Assembly (NCBI GenBank): GCA_964058845.1
Contig: CAXKVR010000091.1
Coordinates: 124,001 to 188,000, forward strand
Direction: 5' to 3'
Source: Carex sylvatica
Taxonomy: Eukaryota > Streptophyta > Magnoliopsida > Poales > Cyperaceae
Length of the DNA stretch: 64,000 bases
Shown here in pieces: positions 1 through 11,298 of this stretch (within the stretch, counting starts at the first letter, position 1; each line of letters starts with the position of its first letter). The notes below the pieces were generated by a model that was not told where the DNA came from, did not search any database, and worked only from the letters and a program-made list of their open reading frames with translations. The position numbers and the translations under genes are program-made.

Positions 1-145
1 AAAATCTTGTTGTTTATTTCTTTTCATATTCTTCAAATAGATGAGAAGAAGAGAGCACCCCACTTCTTTCTAAAAATTTGCCGTGTGCAGTTCCTTCTAG
101 ATTTTGTCACCGTATCTTGAATAGACCCTTCATGATTTCATTTTA

Positions 146-242
146 CAACTCATTTGTCTTTAATTCATTAGTCAAACTCAATGGAAGATCTCGAGGTCTC
201 CTCTATTTGTTTAATTTTGTTGATTTAGTAGTTCAGATCGCC
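146..242 (+). repeat. Direct repeat, copy 1 (partner at 8909-9009)
   Basis: This stretch, centred on the motif GATCTCGAGGTCTCCTC, recurs in the same orientation at 8909-9009 with a few mismatches and small indels. A weaker match continues further on (about 1400-1530 versus 9080-9175, around CATGATGCTTTTA). The two copies are about 8.8 kb apart and could be the ends of an old duplication or of a decayed element. No coding content is evident. Confidence 0.6.
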
Positions 243-2349
243 TATCTGTCCCCAACTCCTCATGTGTACTAAACGACATTAGGAAATCATTAACTTAGTT
301 GTTGGATGGGGTTAAAATATAGTAAAAAATATAGGATTAATCTTTTGTATTTTAATATTCAACTGGTTGGAGCATATACATATATGTATACATTTCGTAG
401 AATGCTAGAGTTGAGCCGATATTCTTTACTTTTAGTTAGGGATGTTAATTAACTTTTTATTTTTATTTTAACAACCATTGTAATTATTATAAAACTGAAA
501 GCCAACTAAGATTCATTATTATAAAAATGGAACTAATTAATTGAATGAAGGGAACAAATTAAAAATTAAATTAAAGATAGAAAATGAATGAAATATTTTC
601 TAACATTAATAAGTGCGTGACTTTTGGCAGAGCCATCCCTCCATACAATAATTCAGAATAAAAAGAAATAAAATCGTTTTACCTTAGACACATCCCAACT
701 CTACGTCGAGAGAAAAGACATTAACATAATAAGATATGCCCAATGAACATGAGTGTTGAGGAACAAACAAATTATACAATAGTTCAGTTCCCCCTGTATA
801 TCTTTCTCTCTATCTAATGCGTGGTTCACATGAAATGATACCTTAACTTGTAGCATTTTCGTTGACAGAAGAGGTAGTGATATTACTAGGTATCCGTGGC
901 TAACAAAGAGCGTTGACAATAAAAATAAAAAATCTCTCTCTCCAACGCATGCTTGACATGTAATGATCACTTACCCGTTGATAGAAGAGTGCTGGGTTTA
1001 TTATATTATATAGCTTGGAGATTCTAAATTTCTCACCATAAAAACGATTTCTTTACATCTTTATATTTTACAAAATATAAATATTTAAATAATAAATAGC
1101 TAATTTAATTAACACTATGTTTATACCATATGTGATTAAAATCAAACTATAATTTTGTAAGTTGTAGAGTCGAATTAATGACAAAAAATATAACAATAAT
1201 TAAAAAGAAATAAGTCGTATGAAGAATGAGATTCTGTTGATAAACCAATGACAACCAATTCAATTATTGTGAAAACAAAACGTTCTCCATAATTTAGTTA
1301 GGTTGTGAGATGGTAACTTGCCACCTTACTCTAAAAAATCAAGTTTAGTTAGGTTATGCAATTAATTCATTTTAAAACAATCGACTTTTTAACTATTGAC
1401 TTTTTAACGTCCAGCTCCCACAAATGATGATGCCCCTATTAGAAAAATATTAAAACTAATCCAGACATGTACGAAGCATGATGCTTTTAGATGGCATGTC
1501 CCTTTCCCATGTCTTATTGAATTTTTCCTGTTTTTTTTTTTTCTAAAAAAGTCTTCACAGTGGCTTCCAAGTTGTATGTATTATATAAAACAATCCAGTA
1601 CATGCATCCTCACCCACAAGGTAGGCACCCACTTACAATCCACGTCTTATTGACTTATCAAGTTTAAGCTTTTAGTAAATATAAACCAAAATAGTATCGG
1701 AAGAGCAGAACTTAATTTTTATGAACCATTAGTTTATTTGAAGATCAACTAGAAAATTGAAAATAAAAATAAAGAGATGGGTGTCAAGACATGTTTTATT
1801 CAATTTCTATAATTTAGATAATTACGCAAATTATGATTAAACTTCAAATAATAATGCTCAAAAGAAAATCCATAACTTGTGTGAGTGAAAAAATAAGTTT
1901 ATATTAAGCCTTCTAAACAAGAAGGCCGGCTTGAAGAATTTAACATGTTGTAAATAATAAAATTAAATGTTTAATTATAAGGGACCAGTCTTGAAACATT
2001 TACGATAAATTAAAGCTTTATGGAAACGGCATAATATGTAGATACCACATTTTAGGGACTTTGATAAGAGAAAAGGTGCACGGCTTAATAGGTGATAGAA
2101 ATAAAAAAAAAAATTAGGATTTTTCGTTTGTGGTTTTATTGGTAGATTAGGAGAAGGAATTGTGAAGGCCATGGTAAAATTAAGAGATAAATTTCCGAAA
2201 GTGATATCTCATGAAAAATGTTACAATATATATATTGTTGGAGATTCGGGTGCATATAAATGTATTAGCGTAACAAAATTAATCCTATCTAAACACATAT
2301 ATAATTCATGTATAAATTAGAGTTCAGATCATAATTTATCATTAGATGT

Positions 2350-2527
2350 CGGGAGAAGTGCAGCCCCATGATACTTCCTCAAGTGATGCATGTTCACCTT
2401 GAAAGTAGAATATGTAATACTAATATAGGCAAATCTATCGGGAGATGTTCAGCCCCATGTTACTTGCTCAAGCGATGCATGTTCACCTTGAAAATATAAT
2501 ATTTAATACTAATATAGACAAATTCTG
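2350..2527 (+). repeat. Two-copy tandem repeat, 89 bp period
   Basis: The motif CGGGAGA starts at 2350 and again at 2439. The sequence after it (CAGCCCCATG, then GATGCATGTTCACCTTGAAA) is repeated with about ten differences, giving two adjacent copies of 89 bp. Confidence 0.75.
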
Positions 2528-2606
2528 TTTTTCCATTATATGAAATCTATCGTCTCTGAATTGTTCTAGTCTTTCTATTGTGTAGACATTTCAGCGCGCC
2601 AACAAC

Positions 2607-2990
2607 CACTACTACAGGTTAATTAAACACGGTTAAAAATGGGGTTGTACATGGTTTAATAACTGTCTCTGCGGGAGTCATGTATGAAAGTGTTCGTAAA
2701 GTGTACATGGTTGTACAACTGTTTACGTTTCTCCAAAAATAATGCCATTTTTTTTTGCAAAAGCATTCATAAACAATTTTTAAGTTAAAACCGTGTATGA
2801 AAGCCTCAATTATTTTGGTTGATTTGTAGGCCAAGAAAGTTATAAACATTCTTTGTGGACAAAGAGAAGGATAAGAGATGTAAATTTGCGAAAAGTGTAA
2901 TATTAAAAACCTGTTTCGGTTGCAAGGGCTCCACAGGTTTCCTTCAAAGAGAGAGAGACGTGCATTTCCACAGGTTTCCTTCAATATATT
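2607..2990 (+). mobile_element. CACTA-like terminal remnant
   Basis: Begins with CACTACTACAGG, the typical end of plant CACTA (En/Spm) transposons, and continues with short motifs in both orientations (CACGGTT, ACATGGTT, AACCGTGTATGA), which look like subterminal repeats. No matching GTAGTG end is visible nearby, so this is probably one end of a truncated copy. A 17 bp direct repeat (CCACAGGTTTCCTTCAA) lies near 2930 and 2969. Confidence 0.4.
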
Positions 2991-3732
2991 ATTTTTACCT
3001 TTAGACTCATCCAATCCTTTCTTACTCACACTTATAGTTAGGGGTGCAAACGGATTTGATAGTGGTAAAATTGTATCTATATTTATTTTTATTTTTCGGA
3101 TATGGATACAGATCGGATATTAGACAGATACGTACAGATACTGATCAGATATCGGATATCTGTAAAATATACATAAATATTTTTATAATATATATTAAAC
3201 TATAGAATAAAGATTTTTATCTCCCATCACCTATCCCCCATTTATCCCCCAACTAATTACTTTTCTATAACTAACTCATTAATCATCTAAATTAACTACT
3301 TAATTAATTAACTTAAATGTTTCTTAAAAAAGAAAAAAATAACCCGCACTTTAATTTTCCTCCACAACTGATTTATGTCATACATATTATCTGCGCTTAG
3401 GCCAATGCAATTCTTTCACAACCTTGAAGCACTCCCGACTTGATTTAATCACATTTTTTGCAAAGAGTGAGAAGTGATCCCTACTTGGCTGCTCCTCACA
3501 GCTTTTCCAAGCACGACAAAAAGGGGATGGGACGTGTTATATAATTTGCATTGGCAGTTGCTAAGTGCTAATATTAAAATAATAATAAATTAGTAACAGG
3601 GCGGTGCTAATGACCTTGGCAAGATAAAAGAAGAGTCCGGATTCTCTGCGTCATGATCACCTCATCGTCTGAGTGTAAGCCCAAACCGTTTGATCAGAAT
3701 CTGAATTGTAATGCACGAAATCTTTTAAAATT

Positions 3733-4196
3733 TTGTGCTAATATATAATTATGGTTGTTCATCGGTTCGGTTCGGTTTTAATTTTGTGCTAATATATAAT
3801 TATGGGTGTTCATCGGTTCGGTTCAGTTTCAACCGAACCGAACTAAGAAAACCAAATTATAATTCGGTTTGTTCGGTTCAAACCGAAATATATTAATTTT
3901 TTTATTTAAAGCAATTGATTTATAATAAACTAAAGTATATTAAGAAATAAACTGGGGTATTAAGAAATAAATTGAAGTATTTAAAGTAATTAATTAAGAA
4001 ATAAATCGGGGTATTAAGAAATAAACTGCGACGGTCCGGATCAAATTCATAATATATAAAAGTTCAGTCGGTTCAATTATTTCAGTTTTAAAAATTCCAA
4101 ACCAAACCGAACCGAACCGTTAAACCAAAAAAACTGAACCATTTGATCCAAACTACCTCGGTTCGATACAAAATCGAACCGAAAGAACCGTTAAAG
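3733..4196. repeat. CGGTTCGGTT-rich inverted repeat
   Basis: The left side carries two tandem copies of a ~50 bp unit ending in GTTCATCGGTTCGGTTC. The right side carries the complement (AACCGAACCGAACCG and ATCGAACCGAAAGAACCG). This resembles a small nested foldback transposon. Its exact ends and target duplication are not clear. Confidence 0.5.
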
Positions 4197-4749
4197 TGCT
4201 AGAGCTTGAATAGTTGGTTTTGTACAGATCCGCAATTTGCATAATATTAACCCCATAATGTTTGTTGAGCTGCTACTTCAATTGGACTTTTTTCATTATG
4301 TTGTTATTTTGTTTTTTGTTATTTTGGTTGTTTAATATTTTAAATATAAATAGCTGATTTTTTTATATATTAATAATTGCGCGTATAGACATCCATACTT
4401 GCATTCAGTTATTTTAAAAATATGTTAGGTATTTTAGGTATAAATACTTGCATTACAAATGTATAAATATTTGCTCGATGTTGTATGAATACTTGTATTC
4501 TAGATTCTTAAAAATTATTGTATCGTCATGTTTGTATCATATATATATCATATCTAATACGATATCCATACCTGTATCCATGCAACATAGTCTACAACGT
4601 AAATATTAGTACATAAATGCACAGGTGTGAATACTTTTCATATTACGTATTAATACAATCAAGTACCAAATAGAGTAATTTGTAAAAAATATATTAAATT
4701 AAGATATTTTTCAACTTAACAATTCATACTTCAGTTATAAATATGAATA

Positions 4750-5440
4750 CCTACATTACAAGATATGAATACTTACAATACTTGATATTAATACTTTCAA
4801 ACATTATCTAATCCCACAAGGAAAAAAATATAAAAAATGTTAGATACAAAAACTTGATACACGGATTATTCACACTTGTATGACAATGTATGAATACTTG
4901 GAATACTTGATAGTAATATTTTCAGACATCATTCAGTGTCATGTGAAAAAAATTGATAGAATTTGTTAGATACAAATACTTGATACATGAACTATTCACA
5001 CTTGGATGACGATATATGAATACTTATAATATTTTTTATTAATACTTTCATATATCATCTAGTATCATATGAAAAAAAAAAAATTTTGTTAGATACATAT
5101 ACTTGATACATGAACTATTTACACTTACATAAGGAGGTATGAATACTTACATACTTTCTATTAGTACTTTCAAACGTCATCTGATGTCAAAAAAAAATAT
5201 TGATAAAATATTTTAGATAAAATATTTGATACATAAACTATTAACATTTGCATGACAATGTATGAATACTTACAATATTTAAAATTAATACTTTCATACA
5301 TCATCCCGTGCCATATGAAAATAACAATAAAAAATTACATATTAACTATTTACACTTACATGACGATGTATAAATACTTGCAATACTTAATATTAATATT
5401 TTCAGACGTCATCATGAGTCATATGGAAAAAAATAAAATA
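4750..5440 (+). repeat. Tandem array of ~125 bp units, about six copies
   Basis: The phrase TATGAATACTTACAATACTT recurs with variation at roughly 4762, 4889, 5015, 5138, 5260 and 5368. Each copy is followed by TTAATACTTTCA, a CATCAT stretch, an A-run, GTTAGATACA and ACTTGATACATGAACTAT. The spacing is 108-127 bp. It lies inside the 3 kb Mutator-like element. A single related unit in the opposite orientation lies at about 43790-44110. Confidence 0.75.
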
Positions 5441-6694
5441 AAATATGTTCGGTACAAACACTTCAGACATAAATTATATACACATGCATTACGAAAATAA
5501 ATACTTGAATGACAAGGTATGAATACTTGTTTGACAAGATATGAATACTTACACGACAAAGTATTCACGACGATGTATGAATACTTGCATGACGAACAAC
5601 CCAAAAGTACATCATCATGAATTTCATTTGAAAGATAAAATTACGTAGAAGATGTCCATTGTTTTAGATTTACAAATTTTCTCACAGATCATCAAAAATA
5701 TTAACGAAATTGAACGAAGAAAAAAAAATCCAACTCTTAAAATATGTAAAAGATGTGTTTGTTATGTGTCTAGTTTTTTTTTCGAAATGCTTGGTATCTT
5801 AGGAATGAATACTTGATATTTATATATTTACACTTGTACGCATAGGTATCCATATTTGCACGTGTCAGTTATAAAATCTATCAAATATTAGGTGGTTTCT
5901 CAAGTAATCAATGAAGTTCAGTTAGTTAACGGTCCTGACAAATAGTTATTGACTAGGAGATAAATGGGGAAAAGTAACTGGGGGATAGTTAGTTAATTCT
6001 AATTTTTGAATACGAATTCAGATACAGTCGGGTATTATCCAGTTGCACCCCTACTTATAGTTAGTTCACACACTTTAAATTTTTATATTTCCAAATATAA
6101 CCTCCAATATTTACTTTTCTTTTTTTACTTCATTTCTTTTTTGGTTCTTTCTTCTCCGTTACATTAAGTCTGGTTATAAGTACCAAAGTATAGCCACGCC
6201 TCTTATATCAATATCATGCTTAACTATGCCAAGTGTTAGTAGAGAGCCACTATACATCAAACATACTGGAACATACTAGTTGCCAGTTAGGCTCTTCTGC
6301 AAGCTTCAAATCCAGATCTGTGCATCTTTTAGTACTGTATTAGTACATACTCCTATGCATATTGTTTCCAAGTTAATGTGGTTTGATATATATGTGTGTG
6401 TAATAGACTTCAAGATTTCTGTGCTCCAATCCCTTTTAATAGCAAGGAGTTGGGAGGACAACTAACAAATTGCGAACCTCTTGGATGTAGATATCATCGA
6501 ATGTTATAGTTACACCACGAGCAATATTGTCATATCTTTGAGATAATTTCCAGCAGATAAATGCTTTATTGTTGACTCATCTTTGATTTGAGTAACGGTC
6601 ACAGTCAGGTTCTGAGCAATCACACTGAGAAGCCCATCCAAGCGCTGTGAAAAGGCTGAGCTCAACGGTAATATCCGAATAGGTTCCTCCTAGC

Positions 6695-7497
6695 ATAGAA
6701 GGAAAAATCGAAATCAGATTCGAATTGTTCACTTGACCGGTTAATCAGAATGGGGTGAATTAGTCAGAATCAGTCGAATCGGATCGGAAACTCGGATATT
6801 TTTTACAGAAGCTTGTTTTGTACTCGGTTTGATTTGCGATTTAGATTTAGACATAATTTTAGCTCATTTTAGACAATAAGGATTTGTTTTGATTTAAGAA
6901 AACTGCCAAACGGTTTCTTGCGTTATAAAATAAAAAATCAGACTTAGGAATTTCTTTATAGAATGTATAAATAGGTATCATTAATGGCAAAATAATCCAT
7001 ACATCTTCCCCCAACTAAAACTGAAGAAGAGAAAAAAAAAAGAAAAAAAAAAACTGACGAACAGTAGTGGACCCCACTATAACCAGTGCCTCTGCCAGCG
7101 GACCCCAACTTCTCTTTAACACTCTGACCGAATAGGCCCCACTGAAGTTCTCCCTTGTTAAACCAGGAAAGTGGGCCCTTCACGATGCAGTTACCCTTCT
7201 TCTCAAAATAGCTTTTGACCCAGTCAAAATTGCATATTGCATCCCCAAATCCAATTTGAAATCGTAGCACTTCGTTTTTGTTAATGAAAATTCGCTCCAA
7301 ATCGTGAGGATCAACGTCAAGAATCGCTCCACATGGTAGAAGAATTGACGAAGGATCGCTTGATTCAGCCAATTTGAACCAGTTTTTCGCTGAAAAATCG
7401 CTCACCGAGGAGCTCGGTCCAAAATCGAATCGCCGATGGCCGATTCTGATCTGACTCGGCCGATTCCGGTTTGACTCAGCTGATTTTTTCTTCCATG
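6695..7497. mobile_element. Mutator-like element, 803 bp, in the vWA pseudogene
   Basis: Flanked by a perfect 9 bp direct repeat, CCTCCTAGC (6686-6694 and 7498-7506). The ends are imperfect inverted repeats: left ATAGAAGGAAAAATCG, right complement CATGGAAGAAAAAATC. The interior is related, in opposite orientation, to 9327-10116. A 149-codon open frame on the minus strand (6956-7405) lies wholly inside and has no recognisable domain; the related copy does not preserve it, so I do not call it a gene. Confidence 0.75.
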
Positions 7498-7724
7498 CCT
7501 CCTAGCTGGTTATTATTGAAAATAGCTTGGACAACTATTAAGAACATGAACAAGTTAATTAGAATGCAGCACAAGAAATTTTTCCTTGAAATTGTCAATA
7601 AATAAGGAGATATTTTAAATTGTCAATTGTACCTTCAGACAGTGACAATTACCAAAACCAAATGTGTGAATGTGCACGATTCCGCAAGTCTCGCCACCAC
7701 ATGAGAAAAGCATGATGACGCCAA

Positions 7725-7825
7725 CACATTAACAATAAACGATGAGGCACCACTTGAAGAAAACATCCAAAAGGTGTTCTTGCAGCTCTCTGGTATAGGA
7801 CATACTAATAGTCAGTTTGGGTTGG
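7725..7825 (+). pseudogene. Inverted second fragment of the vWA gene
   Basis: Read on the plus strand this encodes NDEAPLEENIQKVFLQLSG followed by FGLDL. That is the same segment encoded on the minus strand at about 8150-8060 (NNDKAPLQENIQKVILEL). Two vWA fragments therefore face each other a few hundred bases apart and form an imperfect inverted repeat around AAGAAAACATCCAAAAGGTG. The plus-strand copy stops matching where the vWA strand should begin. Confidence 0.55.
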
Positions 7826-8908
7826 ATCTTTGGCACCGTCAAAAGGCCATCGGTGATGTACGTATCAAGCCCCTCCAAAATATTGATCAGCTATGCTATT
7901 TGTCATAAAGAAAATCAGCTCTGCATTATCAGATTACTCGACAATTGATAAACGGTCAACAACACTGAGTTTCGTCATCACAAATAGCATAGCTGTTTTC
8001 AATTCTGCTAACTTCTCCCGATACATGTGGTCACCAACATCTAAGACTGCCACATGGTCTAACCCTGATCGACTTCTTTCTTCACCTGTGAGTTCCAGTA
8101 TCACCTTTTGGATGTTTTCTTGAAGTGGTGCCTTATCGTTGTTTCTGATTACGAGCCGTACTCTTCAGGGCACGGTGGTCTTGTTGTCCCTGCAGTAACT
8201 CAAATGTGTTCAATATGTAAAACGAATTAAAGTCAGAGACTAATCACATTATCCAATCTTCAACAAAATTTGAAAGATGGCTAATTGGAATGAATAGTGC
8301 TTAAATAAATGATTAATTTGTAAAAAAAATCAATTCTATGAATGGTTAGACAACTGGGAACGAACCTGGTGGAAGAACAATCGGTTTGTCGTCCTTGAAG
8401 CTTATCATGAAGGGATCAATTAGAAATGAGGATCGATCCCAGTGCTTTGAGCTATATTCACTTAATATACGGTGGGAGAGGAAAAGAACGAGCACAATTG
8501 TTACTAACTTATATTGGGCCTTTTTGGGCCGAACTAGCACAATTGTTTGGTCAGTGTGAATACAAAACATAATATATATATATATAAGAGAAATTTTTAA
8601 GTGATAATGATTACTATTATATTTGGTGGTGATATTAAGTTGATAATTTATACTGTATGGAAAATGCATTTTAACGATTTGAATATAATGTACAACTTCC
8701 AAAATAGAGTAGAGAGTTTTACTGTACACATTATTAAATATAAAGGTTGACAAGTGAATGATCCACCGCATATGGTGCCGATCAATAATAAATTAATATG
8801 ATATACTAAAATATATCTGCATGTATGGTAGTAATTATGACCAATTCGAAACGTCCCAAGTGGTGAAATCTTATTAGAAAAGCATATATAGAGCAGCTAG
8901 CTAGCTTC

Positions 8909-9009
8909 CAACTGCTCATTTGTGTTTAGTTCATTAGTCAAACTCAATGGCAGATCTCGAGGTCTCCTCCATTTGTTTAATTTGGTTGATTTAATCGAGT
9001 TCAGATCGC
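8909..9009 (+). repeat. Direct repeat, copy 2 (partner at 146-242)
   Basis: Second copy of the segment at 146-242, with the same central GATCTCGAGGTCTCCTC. The two differ by a few substitutions and a short insertion near the end (TTTAATCGAGTTCAG versus TTTAGTAGTTCAG). Confidence 0.6.
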
Positions 9010-9326
9010 ATCTGGGACAATATATAGTAAATGCAGAGTTGTTGTCGGATGGGGAAATAATCTTCATAATTTATCTTTCAACCATTGACTTCGTAACCTC
9101 AAGGTCCCAAAAGTAGTGCGTAGCCTTATTATGCATGATGCTTTTAAATAATATCTCTCCCATGTTGCATAGTAAATAATTAAAACACAAGTCTGGAACA
9201 AATATTCGAGAAGTGTTAAGTATCATACCTTCTATATTTAAGAATTGAAGGTATTTCTACTAAACCAATACAGACTGCCAAGTGCCAATTAACCACACCA
9301 ATTAGACATAGGTCATGAACATTTAA

Positions 9327-10116
9327 TCATAGATAAAAAAATTGGCCAATTCAGGCCTCAATCGGCCGAGTCGGTCCGAAATCAGCAGTCGGCGATCTAA
9401 TTTTGGACCAAGTTCCTTGGTGCAAGATTTTTCAGTGAAAAACTAGTTCAAATTGGCCAAGTCCAGCGATTCTTTGTCAATTCTTCTACAGTGGAGCGGT
9501 TCTTGACGTTGATTCTTACGATTTGAAGCGATTTTTCACGAAAAAACGAAGTGCTACGATCTCAAATCGGATTTGGGGGCGAAAACTGCAATTTTGACTG
9601 GGTCAAAATGCTAATTGGAGAAAAAGGGTTCTCGGATCGTGAAGGCCTATCGTCAGAAGGATATGGCCATCGTAACAAGAGAGAAGGAAGCGCTTTTTAG
9701 TGGGGCCTATTTTGTCAGAGGGTTCAAGAGAAGATGTAGTGATTATTTTCTTCAATTGGGCTTGGGCCATTAAAGATATCTATGTATGCACTCAATAAAG
9801 AAATCCCTAAATACTTTTTTTTTTTATCATAATATTATTACTATTAACTTTATATACTAATTTTTTCTCCGTTTTAACCCTATAAGTTGTTAGCGGTTTT
9901 CAAAAATCACAAACAAGTCCTCATAGTGTTTAACTAAACTCAATTAAGTCTAAAATCCATATCCCAAATCAAGCTGAGTACAAAACAAGCTTCCGTGAAA
10001 AATATATGAGTTCCCGATTTGATTCGTTTGATTCTGACTCATTCACCCGATTCCGTTTCACCGATCAAGTGACCGATTGCGATTCCTATTTTGATTTTTT
10101 CTTGTATGGTTTGAAC
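9327..10116. mobile_element. Related Mutator-like element, opposite orientation
   Basis: Inverted, diverged copy of the element at 6695-7497. It starts CATAGATAAAAAAATTGGCC, contains CGGCCGAGTCGG and ACGAAGTGCTACGATCTCAAA, and ends TTTTGATTTTTTCTTGTATG. No clear target duplication remains. With the other copy it forms a widely spaced inverted pair around the vWA pseudogene. Confidence 0.55.
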
Positions 10117-10195
10117 CGAAAAATTATTTAAGCTGAAATTTGAAAAATTGATTTTTTGGTGTAATTCCACTAAAATCTAGGATAAAATTTATTAC
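10115..10195 (+). repeat. Short direct repeat shared with 16745-16825
   Basis: The sequence around TTGATTTTTTGGTGTAATTC recurs in the same orientation at about 16770-16822 with few mismatches, on the far side of the copia element. It is a dispersed repeat of unknown type. Confidence 0.5.
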
Positions 10196-10288
10196 TTCCA
10201 TCTCCAATACAAAAGATTTAGATTCGCTGTTATAGGAAAAGCATCACACAATCTTATGCGCAATAATAACCATATATATATATATATA

Positions 10289-10689
10289 GTAAGGCTACAT
10301 TATTTCACTAATTAAACGAGATATTTTAATTCGCGCTCATATCTCTAGTTTCGTAAGTTCAAATAGCCGATCCAAACCGTTAGATATTTAATCTATATTA
10401 ATTAAAATGTGCTTGGAGATCAAATTTTATATTTTTTAAATTTTTTTTACTATTTATTATGATGATTTGAAAATTATTGTTTTTTAATAGTGTAGAATTT
10501 TAATAAAAACAGCGAATTTCAAACCATCTTAATAAATAGTAAAAAAATTAAAAAAATGTAAAATTTGGTCTCCAAGCACATTTTAATGTAGATTAAATAT
10601 CTAATGGTTTGAATCGGCTATTTAGATTTCGAAACTAGAGATATGAACGCAAATTAAAATATTCCGTTTAATTCGCAAAGTAACGTAGC

Positions 10690-10693
<4 letters not shown>
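10289..10693. mobile_element. Foldback element (copy a) in a TA microsatellite
   Basis: Long imperfect inverted repeat. The left arm starts AGTAAGGCTACATTA and the right arm ends TAACGTAGCTTTAAT. The inner arm carries the family core: ATCCAAACCGTTAGAT, GTGCTTGGAGATCAAATTTT and TTTTTTTTACTATTTATTA, mirrored on the right as AATAAATAGTAAAAAAATT and TTTGGTCTCCAAGCACATTT. The flanks are TA repeats on both sides, so a target duplication cannot be separated from the microsatellite. Confidence 0.7.

Positions 10694-10729
<36 letters not shown>
10693..10729. repeat. (TA)n microsatellite
   Basis: Uninterrupted TA dinucleotides next to the right end of the foldback element; a shorter TA run lies at its left end (about 10272-10287). 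Confidence 0.9.
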
Positions 10730-10731
<2 letters not shown>

Positions 10732-10999
10732 AAGTACAATTTTAACCTTTCATTCAATCACATGTACATCTTGTTTCTGTAGACGTAGTTTCTGTAAATG
10801 CTGCTGAAGCCACAACCACATGTACATCTTGTTTGCATTGTGAGCCCGTTCAGAATCAATATAAGCTTATCAGAAGGCCCAAATACGAATTCATAAATAT
10901 GAGCCGTTTCCCATTTAACCAAACAGGCCCTCAAAGAACTTGGTGTATTTACAATATGCCAGCATGCATCTTCTCTTGAAAGGAAATTAAATAGCCAAT

Positions 11000-11127
11000 T
11001 ATTCACCTGCGCACCTCTCCTTTCCGAGATTGTTTTGTTGGAGGCAATACCCTAGGAAAACCAAATTTGCAATCTCCATCGTCGGTGTGCTCTCTTTAAG
11101 CTTTCTGCCTTCTCTTGATCTGGTAAG
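11000..11127 (+). other. Possible 5' leader exon cut by the copia insertion
   Basis: The sequence before the copia element is less AT-rich and pyrimidine-rich. It ends TTGATCTG followed by GTAAG, and GTAAG is repeated at the right end of the element where it continues as GTAAGCTCTTCCCTTTCC. The unoccupied site would thus read CTG|GTAAGCTC, a good splice donor. No downstream coding exon on the plus strand is recognisable before the P450, so the identity is unknown. Confidence 0.25.
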
Positions 11128-11286
11128 TGTTAAGATTTATGTTAGGTTTATGCATTATAGAAACTATAAACATCTTTTGGTAAGAAAAGATTATAGAGAT
11201 TTGATACCATATGTAAAATGTAACGCCTATATAGGCACAAAGAGAGCAATAGAAAAATCACAATTTATTTTTAAACTATTTCTATT
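11128..11286 (+). repeat. 5' LTR of the copia element
   Basis: Matches 16447-16621 almost throughout (for example GTAACGCCTATATAGGCACA). It begins TGTTAAGATTTATG. The right edge, set by the primer site and by comparison with the 3' LTR, ends in TT rather than the usual CA. The LTR is short for a copia element. Confidence 0.9.
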
Positions 11287-11298
11287 TGGTATCAGAGC
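11287..11298 (+). promoter_or_regulatory. Primer binding site (initiator tRNA-Met)
   Basis: TGGTATCAGAGC directly follows the 5' LTR. It is the standard plant copia site complementary to the 3' end of initiator methionine tRNA, where minus-strand DNA synthesis starts. Confidence 0.95.

Larger units (their letters stand above)
1..2606. other. AT-rich intergenic DNA, no gene seen
   Basis: No reading frame here has a recognisable domain or plant-like codon use; the short open frames lie in AT-rich DNA. The only structure I can support is a direct repeat shared with about 8.9 kb and a short tandem duplication near 2.35 kb, listed separately. Confidence 0.6.
3040..6052. mobile_element. 3 kb Mutator-like element with 10 bp target duplication
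   Basis: The left end reads AGGGGTGCAAACGGAT and the right end is its inverse, ending TTGCACCCCT. Both sides are flanked by the same ten bases, ACTTATAGTT (3030-3039 and 6053-6062; one more base also matches). A 9-11 bp duplication is characteristic of Mutator-like elements in plants. No transposase frame is visible, so the element is non-autonomous. Inside are a foldback rich in CGGTTCGGTT (3733-4196) and a ~125 bp tandem array (4750-5440). Confidence 0.7.
6470..8408 (-). pseudogene. von Willebrand factor A domain gene, broken copy
   Basis: On the minus strand a start context at 8408 encodes MISFKDDKPIVLPPG, like the first exon of plant vWA proteins that begin with a SFNDDE-type motif, and a donor follows at 8365. 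A second exon starting near 8189 encodes NNDKAPLQENIQKVILEL, then LDHVAVLDVGDHM and KLSVVDRLSIVE. These match the vWA strand and MIDAS region, but the metal-binding DxSxS is degraded to DVGDH. A stop follows VE at about 7930, and a frame shift is needed near 8160. Further down, 6690-6470 encodes RLDGLLSVIAQNLTVTV and GVTITFDDIYIQEVR, the C-terminal part of the same family. A transposon (6695-7497) sits between the halves. Family members are cytosolic proteins, some of them RING-type ubiquitin ligases; no RING is visible here. Non-functional. Confidence 0.65.

Noticed and set aside
4750..5440. CRISPR-like spaced repeats
   Set aside because: Units of 108-127 bp repeat along their whole length with no unique spacers; it is a minisatellite in plant DNA.
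6956..7405. 149-codon minus-strand frame
   Set aside because: It lies wholly inside the Mutator-like element at 6695-7497, has no domain, and is not kept open in the related copy at 9327-10116.
8346..8771. 141-codon minus-strand frame
   Set aside because: Only its last ~15 codons resemble the first vWA exon; the upstream part is AT-rich and unlike any protein, so the exon start was placed at 8408 instead.
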